From: Bacteroidales bacterium
Lineage (GTDB): Bacteria > Bacteroidota > Bacteroidia > Bacteroidales > Paludibacteraceae
Direction: 5' to 3'
Length of the DNA: 7,585 nt
Assembly: GCA_900768725.1 (NCBI GenBank)
Contig: CAAGDU010000209.1
Coordinates: forward strand, 1 to 7,585
Below are positions 1 through 4,770 of this stretch, piece after piece (position 1 is the first letter of the stretch; each line of letters starts with the position of its first letter). Both the position numbers and the translations under genes were made by a program. The notes under the pieces were generated by a model that saw only the letters and a program-made list of their open reading frames with translations, had not been told where the DNA came from and searched no databases.

Positions 1-462
1 GTACTCGTGAAGAAAAGTAAACCACGTAGGATGAAACTCTATGAACAGCGCGATGGCGGCTATGCGCGCAATATTGAAGAGGTAGATGCAGAGCCAGCCG
101 AAAGGAATGAACCACGTCTTATGTCGCCATCCGCCCGGCGTGGTCAGCAGCAGGCAGAGCCAGATGAACGACTGCTTCAGCGCCGTACAACTCCATACGA
201 TGCTCACCGCACTGCCCGAAGCGAAATGTATGGTATGCTCATCGGGCATATACGCCGTGTCGCGGAAAAGCGAAACCACGGCATATACCATCGCCGCGAT
301 ATGCTTCGCCATCACCTCAAACGGCGCTGAGATGTCCCAATGTCGCCACAGCAAGATCAACGTATCTCCCTCATCGCCCGTAACCGACCATTTCCATGCG
401 TAGTTGGCGACGAGCAATGTTACCACGAAGATAAGTATGTCCTTATATTCGCGTCTTGGCAT
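1..462 (-). CDS. Exosortase/archaeosortase family membrane protein (partial, N-terminal 154 residues)
   Basis: This frame is open from an ATG at 462-460 to the left edge with no stop, giving 154 residues beginning MPRREYKDILIFVVTLLVAN. It has hydrophobic segments near residues 9-22, 50-66, 98-107 and 117-141, so it should be an integral membrane protein. Cys92 lies in WSCTALKQ, Arg133 in FNIARIA, and a His (His152 in FLHEY, or less likely His144) follows. This Cys...Arg...His order with an 'N-x-x-R' context is the catalytic signature of the exosortase/archaeosortase (EpsH-like) transpeptidases, which cleave C-terminal sorting tags of exported proteins. Assignment rests on the motif pattern, not on a search. 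The start overlaps the end of tsaD by 20 bases, so the two are probably co-transcribed and translationally coupled. The C-terminus is outside the window, and the sorting-tag type and substrates cannot be told. Confidence 0.78.
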   Translation of the reverse strand, partial: MPRREYKDILIFVVTLLVANYAWKWSVTGDEGDTLILLWRHWDISAPFEVMAKHIAAMVYAVVSLFRDTAYMPDEHTIHFASGSAVSIVWSCTALKQSFIWLCLLLTTPGGWRHKTWFIPFGWLCIYLFNIARIAAIALFIEFHPTWFTFLHEY

Positions 463-1483
463 AGGGCACTAAGTCTATGGGGCAGAAGTCGCCGTCTAAA
501 TACTTGAAATAGCCTGCTTGGCAGACCATGGCAGCATTGTCGGTGGTGAAAGAGAAGGGCGGGATAAACACCTTCCAACCGTATCGCTTGCCGTAGTCTA
601 TGAAGGCTTGCCGCAACGCGCTGTTCGCGCTCACGCCGCCTGCCACAGCCACTTGGCTGATCTTCAAGTCGCGCGCCGCTTTCTTCAGTTTCTGCATCAG
701 TATATCCACCACCGTCTGCTGCAAGGCGGCGCAGAAGTCCTCTTTCAGGTGCGGCACCTGCTCGGCGAGGGCATCCACGGTGGTGAGGTTATGCTCGCGG
801 AGCATATCGCGCAGGGTGTAGAGAAACGAAGTTTTCAAACCGGAGAAGGAGTAGTCGTAGCCGGCAATGTTCGGTTTGGCAAAATGGAAAGCCTCGGGGT
901 TTCCCTCCTTGGCGAGGCGGTCTATCCACGGTCCGCCAGGGTAGGGCAATCCCAATACCTTGGCGCATTTATCAAACGCCTCCCCCGCCGCATCGTCGAT
1001 GGTCTGCCCGATGATCTGCATATCGTTGTAGGCTTTCACCAGCACTATCTGGCTGTTGCCTCCGCTCACCAGCAGACAGAGGAAGGGAAACTCAGGCACA
1101 GGGTTTGTCGCTTCGGGGGTACGCACGAAATGCGCCAGCACGTGCCCTTGCAGGTGGTTGACCTCTATCAGGGGAATACCCAGCGAGAGGGCGAGCCCTT
1201 TGGCAAAAGAAGTGCCTACCAGCAGGCTGCCGAGCAGCCCCGGACCGCGCGTGAATGCGATGGCAGACAAATCGCTCTTCTCTACGCCCGCCCGCTTGAG
1301 CGCAGTATCTACCACGGGGAGGATATTCTGCTGATGGGCGCGGCTCGCCAACTCCGGCACCACGCCGCCGAACTCCTCATGCACTTTCTGACCCGCTATC
1401 ACATTGCTCAGCAATACCCCGTCGCGGATAACCGCCGCGGAGGTATCATCGCAACTCGATTCTATGGCTAAAATGGTAATCAT
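443..1483 (-). CDS. tsaD: tRNA N6-adenosine threonylcarbamoyltransferase TsaD
   Basis: TsaD (Kae1/Qri7/YgjD family, ASKHA fold) transfers the threonylcarbamoyl group from TC-AMP to A37 of ANN-decoding tRNAs, working in the cytoplasm with TsaB and TsaE after TsaC/YrdC makes TC-AMP. The 346-residue protein has the usual family length. Visible motifs are the N-terminal AIESSCDDTSAAV (residues 6-18), the metal-binding His110 and His114 in NHLQGH, VSGGNSQ (139-145), DDAAGEAFDKCAKVLG (163-178), YSFSGLKTS (211-219), the glycine-rich VAGGVSANSALR (280-291) and the C-terminal metal-binding Asp315 in TTDNAAMV. All key residues are intact. The ATG at 1483 gives the canonical N-terminus. No Shine-Dalgarno sequence precedes it. 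It is transcribed away from waaA from the divergent region 1484-1647, with an inferred leader of about 85-90 bases, and is followed by the overlapping exosortase-like gene. Confidence 0.98.
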   Translation of the reverse strand: MITILAIESSCDDTSAAVIRDGVLLSNVIAGQKVHEEFGGVVPELASRAHQQNILPVVDTALKRAGVEKSDLSAIAFTRGPGLLGSLLVGTSFAKGLALSLGIPLIEVNHLQGHVLAHFVRTPEATNPVPEFPFLCLLVSGGNSQIVLVKAYNDMQIIGQTIDDAAGEAFDKCAKVLGLPYPGGPWIDRLAKEGNPEAFHFAKPNIAGYDYSFSGLKTSFLYTLRDMLREHNLTTVDALAEQVPHLKEDFCAALQQTVVDILMQKLKKAARDLKISQVAVAGGVSANSALRQAFIDYGKRYGWKVFIPPFSFTTDNAAMVCQAGYFKYLDGDFCPIDLVPYAKTRI

Positions 1484-1493
1484 ATTCTAACAT

Positions 1494-1567
1494 TATTTTC
1501 GTTGCTTTCGTTATTTTCGTGAAATACGAAAATTACGTAAACTACGGTAACTACGTGAAAACTACGT
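1494..1567. repeat. Degenerate 9-bp tandem repeat array with a central palindrome
   Basis: Three units of the form T(A/G)(T/C)TTTCGT occur at 1494-1502, 1503-1511 and 1512-1520, the first and third being identical. They are followed by units in roughly the opposite sense ending in TACGT or TACGA: 1521-1529, 1530-1538, 1539-1547, 1548-1556, and an 11-base unit at 1557-1567. ATTTTCGT at 1513-1520 and ACGAAAAT at 1526-1533 form a perfect 8-bp inverted repeat around GAAAT. The array falls in the untranslated leader of tsaD and upstream of the waaA promoter. It could be a dispersed intergenic repeat or a regulatory leader; function is unknown. Confidence 0.7.
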
Positions 1568-1577
1568 AAAACAGCGG

Positions 1578-1608
1578 CAAAGTTACTGCTTTTTTTGGAT
1601 ATATGAAA
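1578..1608 (-). promoter_or_regulatory. Promoter for tsaD (Bacteroidota type)
   Basis: On the minus strand TAACTTTG (plus 1578-1585) matches the Bacteroidota -7 consensus TAnnTTTG exactly. A TTTC (plus 1605-1608) lies 19 bases upstream, one mismatch from the -33 TTTG. Transcription would start near 1571-1573, leaving an untranslated leader of about 88 bases before the tsaD ATG. The element interleaves with the waaA promoter on the other strand. Confidence 0.6.
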
Positions 1609-1625
1609 AAAAAGTTGTAATTTTG
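1594..1625 (+). promoter_or_regulatory. Promoter for waaA (Bacteroidota type)
   Basis: TTTG at 1594-1597 and TAATTTTG at 1618-1625 are separated by 20 bases, a full match to the Bacteroidota consensus TTTG-N19-21-TAnnTTTG. The start of transcription would fall around 1631, giving a very short leader of about 17 bases before the waaA ATG at 1648. No Shine-Dalgarno sequence is present, as is normal for this phylum. Confidence 0.75.
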
Positions 1626-1647
1626 CGCTGAATTTTAAGATTTCGAC

Positions 1648-2874
1648 ATGCATTTCTATTTCTTTTTGCTATATATAGCGGCTTTCTTCGGTCATCGCAA
1701 GGCGCGTCTGCTGGTGCGGGGGCAGCGGGAAACCGTCCGCATATTAAAGAATTCCCCTAAACAAAAGTTAGATAAATGGCGTGGCTGTGTGTGGGTACAC
1801 GCAGCCTCGGTAGGCGAGTTTGAGCAAGCAAGACCTATCATTGAGCGCCTGCGGGCGGAGCACCCTTGCGAGAAGATTGTGCTCACCTTCTTCTCCCCGT
1901 CCGGCTACGAGATGCGCAAGCATTACGACAAGGTGGACACCGTGCTCTATCTGCCTTTCGCTACGCGCCGCAATGCCCGCCTATTCATCAGCACCCTACA
2001 GCCAAAGAAAGTAGTCTTTGTGAAGTACGAGTTTTGGCCCGCTTATCTCCGCGAACTGAAAAAGCAGGCAGTGCCTACATTCAGCATCTCCGCTATCTTC
2101 CGCCCCAAACAGTTATTTTTCCTACCATGGGGCAAGCCTTACCTTCGGTTGCTCCATTGCTTCACGCATATCTACGTGCAAGACCAAGCCTCGCTTACGC
2201 TCTTGCAGGCGCATGGCATCAGCCGTTGCAGCGTGGCGGGCGATACCCGCTTCGACCGCGTCAATCAGTTGGCTGCCGTCCCCTCCGATATAATAGAAGA
2301 GGTATCTTTGGGTGATAAGCAACACCTGCTTATCGCAGGCAGCACATGGCAGCAGGACGAGCAACTGCTGGCGCGCTATATTGACACCCATCCCGACATC
2401 CGTCTGCTGCTCGTTCCCCACGAGATCACCGATAGCCACCTGCACCAAATCTTCCAGTTCTTCCACGGACGCTATATGCGGTTGAGTGAGATAACCCTCA
2501 ACTCTCAACTCTCAACTCTCAACCACTCCCCCCGCGTCATCGTAGTGGATAAGATGGGGCTGCTGTCGAAGTTGTATCGCTACGGTGCGGTGGCGTATAT
2601 CGGCGGAGGCTTTGGCGCAGGCATCCACAACACCATTGAGGCGGCGGTATATGGCATGCCGGTGGTGTTCGGACCTAAGTATCAGCATTTCCGCGAGGCG
2701 AAAGCCCTCATCGCTGCCGGCGCGGGATTCTCCATTCGCAACTACAAGCAGTTGGAGCGTGCGCTGGATAACGCCTTTGCCCACGCCGATGAACTCGGAC
2801 AGAAAGCAAGACAATATGTCGAATCCGAACTCGGCGCCACCGACAAAATCTACAACGAACTGTTTTCTGTATGA
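1648..2874 (+). CDS. waaA: 3-deoxy-D-manno-octulosonic acid (Kdo) transferase WaaA
   Basis: WaaA (KdtA, glycosyltransferase family 30) moves Kdo from CMP-Kdo to the lipid A precursor at the cytoplasmic face of the inner membrane, the first step of LPS inner-core assembly. The 408-residue protein starts with a hydrophobic stretch (residues 3-14) that fits the usual membrane anchor. The N-terminal GT-B domain carries HAASVGEFEQA (51-61) with the catalytic-type Glu57, FFSPSGYE (81-88) and KYEFWPAYLRELKK (126-139). The C-terminal domain has AGSTWQQDEQLL (230-241), VPHEI (256-260) and the nucleotide-sugar site YIGGGFGAGIHNTIEAAVYG (317-336), with Glu331. Residues 283-292 (TLNSQLSTLN) are encoded by a 7-bp tandem repeat and sit in the loop before the IVVDKMGLL strand, so they look like an acquired linker. 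The start is fixed by a good promoter just upstream. The next gene, hisS, follows 133 bases later. Confidence 0.96.
   Translation: MHFYFFLLYIAAFFGHRKARLLVRGQRETVRILKNSPKQKLDKWRGCVWVHAASVGEFEQARPIIERLRAEHPCEKIVLTFFSPSGYEMRKHYDKVDTVLYLPFATRRNARLFISTLQPKKVVFVKYEFWPAYLRELKKQAVPTFSISAIFRPKQLFFLPWGKPYLRLLHCFTHIYVQDQASLTLLQAHGISRCSVAGDTRFDRVNQLAAVPSDIIEEVSLGDKQHLLIAGSTWQQDEQLLARYIDTHPDIRLLLVPHEITDSHLHQIFQFFHGRYMRLSEITLNSQLSTLNHSPRVIVVDKMGLLSKLYRYGAVAYIGGGFGAGIHNTIEAAVYGMPVVFGPKYQHFREAKALIAAGAGFSIRNYKQLERALDNAFAHADELGQKARQYVESELGATDKIYNELFSV
2493..2523. repeat. In-frame AACTCTC heptamer array inside waaA
   Basis: One AACCCTC unit (2493-2499) is followed by three exact AACTCTC units (2500-2506, 2507-2513, 2514-2520) and a partial AAC. 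The heptamer has no stop codon in any plus-strand frame, so the array reads through with a 7-residue period (TLNSQLS then TLN). It lies in a poorly conserved surface loop of WaaA. CTCTCAAC recurs in the gap before hisS (2921-2928), suggesting a dispersed family. Confidence 0.85.
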
Positions 2875-2888
2875 TTAAAGACTGCTCG

Positions 2889-2911
2889 CTTTGTTCGCAA
2901 AAAGAACAAAG
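2889..2911 (+). terminator. Hairpin after waaA, possible weak terminator or processing site
   Basis: CTTTGTTC (2889-2896) and GAACAAAG (2904-2911) form a perfect 8-bp stem around a 7-base GCAAAAA loop, 15 bases past the waaA stop. The stem is AT-rich and is followed by ACTTAATT, not a U run, so an efficient intrinsic terminator is unlikely. It may be part of the intergenic repeat complex instead: AAAGACTTAAT at 2908-2918 recurs exactly inside dxs at 6404-6414. Confidence 0.3.
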
Positions 2912-2936
2912 ACTTAATTACTCTCAACAACAAACT

Positions 2937-2966
2937 CCCTCCCTATGTAGGGAGGGGCGGGGAGGG
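2937..2966 (+). repeat. Palindromic CCCTCCCTA repeat with G-quadruplex motif
   Basis: CCCTCCCTA (2937-2945) and TAGGGAGGG (2948-2956) are perfect inverse complements around TG. The right arm runs into four G tracts at 2950-2952, 2954-2957, 2959-2962 and 2964-2966, separated by single bases A, C and A. This fits a canonical, very short-loop G-quadruplex on the plus strand. In RNA it would lie about 40 bases before the hisS start and could compete with the hairpin. Whether it regulates hisS or is only a passenger repeat is unknown. Confidence 0.65.
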
Positions 2967-2981
2967 TCCTATTCATAATTT

Positions 2982-3002
2982 TTTATCCTTCATCCTTTAT
3001 CC
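2982..3002. repeat. TTTATCC/TTCATCC heptamer array just before hisS
   Basis: Three 7-bp units (2982-2988, 2989-2995, 2996-3002) end 5 bases before the hisS ATG and occupy the place where a ribosome site would be. The last two units and the following AAA match the right arm of the inverted repeat inside dxs (6500-6516) exactly. This ties the intergenic and intragenic repeats to one family. Confidence 0.8.
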
Positions 3003-3007
3003 AAATT

Positions 3008-4324
3008 ATGGCTTCTATTCCAAAAGGTACGCGCGATTTCTCCACGGTGGAGATGGCTCGGCGCAATTATATCTTCAACACCATCAAATCGGTGTTCTCG
3101 CTCTATGGCTTTCAGCAGATAGAGACCCCCGCGATGGAGAATATCTCCACGCTGATGGGCAAGTACGGCGAGGAAGGCGACAAACTGCTCTTCCGTATTC
3201 AAAACTCCGGCGAGAAAGCAAACACGCCACCCGAGAAGGGGTTGCGTTACGACCTCACTGTCCCCTTTGCACGCTATGTGGTACAACACCGCGAGGAGAT
3301 ACAGTTTCCCTTCAAGCGTTTTCAGATTCAGCCTGTATGGCGGGCAGACCGACCGCAGAAAGGGCGCTATCGGGAGTTTTACCAGTGTGATGTGGACGTG
3401 ATTGGTACCCAGTCGCTCACTTGTGAGTGGGAACTCATACAGATAGTGCAAGAGGTCTATCGCCGTCTTGGCATCCGCGTGCGCCTGCATATCAACAACC
3501 GCAAGATTCTTGCCGGTATAGCAGAAGTCATCGGACAGCCCGACAAACTGATTGACATCACCGTAGCGATTGACAAGTTGGACAAGATAGGCTTGGACAA
3601 TGTGAACAAAGAACTGCTTGAGCGCGGGCTCACGCCCGAAGCGGTGGAAAAGATACAGCCTATCATGCAGTTGAGCGGCAGCAACACGAAGAAACTTGAC
3701 CAACTGGCGGCTATCCTCCAAGACTCGGAGGTAGGTATGGCGGGCATCAATGAGTTGCGTACGCTCTTTGACCTGTGTGCGCTCAACGAGCAGCCCTCCA
3801 CTCCCACCTTTGAACTCGCCTTAGACCTCACCCTCGCTCGCGGACTGAATTACTACACCGGCGCTATCTTCGAGGTGAAAGCCCTTGACGCGCAGATAGG
3901 CTCTATCACGGGCGGCGGACGCTACGACAACCTGACGGGTATCTTCGGTATGCCGAATGTGTCGGGCGTAGGTATCTCTTTCGGCGCTGACCGTATCTAC
4001 GATGTGCTGACCGAACTCAACCTCTTCCCCGCCGAGTTAGGCACAAGCACGCAGTTGCTCTTCGCTACGTTTGGGGAGGCAGAGTTGCGCTATGCCCTCC
4101 GTTGGGCGATAGCACTGCGGCAGGAGGGACTCCGCGTGGAGGTCTATCCCGAGCCTGCCAAGATGAAGAAACAGATGGGCTATGCCGATGCCAAACAGAT
4201 ACCATGGGTAGCTATCGTAGGCGGCAACGAGATGGAAAGCCAAACCGTCATGCTTAAGAACATGACCACCGGCGAACAACAGCCGCTTACCTTGCAAAAA
4301 GTAATTGATTGCCTTAAAAAATGA
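3008..4324 (+). CDS. hisS: Histidyl-tRNA synthetase
   Basis: This class IIa aminoacyl-tRNA synthetase charges tRNA-His with histidine using ATP in the cytoplasm. The 438-residue length is normal to slightly short for the family. KGTRDF (6-11) is the usual N-terminal signature. Motif 1 is around YGFQQIETPAME (33-44). Motif 2 spans 105-130 and includes PVWRADRPQKGRYREFYQCD. The histidine-specific motifs are LARGLNYYTGAIFEV (276-290, with Arg278) and the glycine-rich TGGGRYDNL (301-309). Motif 3 is VGISFGADRIYDVL (321-334, with Arg329). The C-terminal anticodon-binding domain runs from about residue 348 to the end. All catalytic motifs are intact. No separate promoter with a TAnnTTTG element is visible in the preceding gap, so it is probably transcribed with waaA. 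The ATG at 3008 directly follows a heptamer repeat and has no Shine-Dalgarno sequence. Confidence 0.98.
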   Translation: MASIPKGTRDFSTVEMARRNYIFNTIKSVFSLYGFQQIETPAMENISTLMGKYGEEGDKLLFRIQNSGEKANTPPEKGLRYDLTVPFARYVVQHREEIQFPFKRFQIQPVWRADRPQKGRYREFYQCDVDVIGTQSLTCEWELIQIVQEVYRRLGIRVRLHINNRKILAGIAEVIGQPDKLIDITVAIDKLDKIGLDNVNKELLERGLTPEAVEKIQPIMQLSGSNTKKLDQLAAILQDSEVGMAGINELRTLFDLCALNEQPSTPTFELALDLTLARGLNYYTGAIFEVKALDAQIGSITGGGRYDNLTGIFGMPNVSGVGISFGADRIYDVLTELNLFPAELGTSTQLLFATFGEAELRYALRWAIALRQEGLRVEVYPEPAKMKKQMGYADAKQIPWVAIVGGNEMESQTVMLKNMTTGEQQPLTLQKVIDCLKK

Positions 4325-4408
4325 GCGATGTCTGGCGCAAAACGGCTAACAAACCTCAATAGGAGTTAAAAGTGTATAAATTTGTAAGGTTTTGGCTTTA
4401 TATGAACG

Positions 4409-4436
4409 TTTGTTCAGAGAATAATCAGTATCTTTG
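4409..4436 (+). promoter_or_regulatory. Possible promoter for the candidate small RNA
   Basis: TATCTTTG at 4429-4436 is an exact TAnnTTTG -7 box. The nearest TTTG upstream is at 4409-4412, only 16 bases away instead of 19-21, so the -33 match is weak. Transcription would begin around 4442-4444. Confidence 0.4.
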
Positions 4437-4442
4437 CTGATG

Positions 4443-4577
4443 AATTTAGCTTAACAATTGGATTTGGTTTTTATTGGTTAGCATTCTTGAGGCGGTTTTG
4501 TGTTTTCATACTGAGATGTTTTTCCGCCTCTGCTGACAAAGGTAAAGCGTTGTCGTGAGACAACGCTTACTTTTTTT
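4443..4577 (+). ncRNA. Candidate small RNA of about 135 nt
   Basis: A -7 box lies just before this stretch, a strong intrinsic terminator closes it, and there is no coding signal between. A first stem pairs GAGGCGG (4489-4495) with CCGCCTC (4524-4530), perfectly, around a 28-base U-rich loop. A 14-base single-stranded linker (4531-4544) separates it from the terminator stem. The first 45 bases are AT-rich with no clear structure. It is not a tRNA, and I see no signal-recognition-particle or tmRNA signature. It may be a trans-acting regulator or a long leader element; the target is unknown. The boundaries are inferred. Confidence 0.42.
4545..4577 (+). terminator. Strong intrinsic terminator
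   Basis: AAGCGTTGTC (4545-4554) and GACAACGCTT (4559-4568) form a perfect 10-bp stem closed by GTGA, a GNRA-type tetraloop. AC and seven T residues (4571-4577) follow on the plus strand. No T run follows on the minus strand, so it acts on plus-strand transcription. It would end the candidate small RNA and any hisS read-through, insulating dxs. Confidence 0.8.
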
Positions 4578-4658
4578 AGCGAGTTCCATATTATAGATGT
4601 ATAAAATGAAACAATGAGATAGTGATTTGCTATGTAGATATAAAAAAAGCCATTTTTT

Positions 4659-4690
4659 TTTGCGTATTTCAAATAAATGTATTACCTTTG
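4659..4690 (+). promoter_or_regulatory. Promoter for the dxs-trkA operon
   Basis: TTTG at 4659-4662 and TACCTTTG at 4683-4690 are spaced by 20 bases, a full match to the Bacteroidota consensus. Transcription would start near 4697, leaving a leader of about 74 bases that contains the CCGAT/ATCGG palindrome at 4706-4717. Confidence 0.78.
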
Positions 4691-4770
4691 CGAACTCAAA
4701 AGATTCCGATAAATCGGGAGTTGTTGCTATCCCAATATAGTTCTTTAAATGTAGTGTAGCATAGTAAAAT

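Larger units (their letters stand above)
4325..4770. other. Gene-free region between hisS and dxs (446 bp)
   Basis: No convincing protein gene is present on either strand; the open frames here are short, AT-rich and run across structural elements. The region holds a candidate small RNA (about 4443-4577), its -7 element and terminator, and the dxs promoter. Two further TAnnTTTG-like boxes, TAAATTTG at 4377-4384 (plus) and TACCTTTG on the minus strand (plus 4537-4544), lack a good -33 partner. A small CCGAT/ATCGG palindrome (4706-4717) lies in the dxs leader. No intrinsic terminator is seen directly after hisS. Confidence 0.7.

Noticed and set aside
7..403. Two short plus-strand open frames at the left edge
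   Set aside because: The minus strand over this stretch encodes a continuous membrane protein with a catalytic-type Cys-Arg-His pattern, which explains the region better.
518..1471. Long plus-strand open frame of 317 codons
   Set aside because: It lies opposite tsaD, whose full set of family motifs is intact. The plus-strand product has no recognisable motif.
2937..2966. Intrinsic terminator after waaA
   Set aside because: The stem is GC-rich, but the 3' side is followed by more G tracts and TCCTATTC, not by a T run. A repeat or G-quadruplex is a better description.
4377..4384. TAAATTTG as a second small-RNA promoter
   Set aside because: It matches TAnnTTTG, but no TTTG or close variant lies 19-21 bases upstream.
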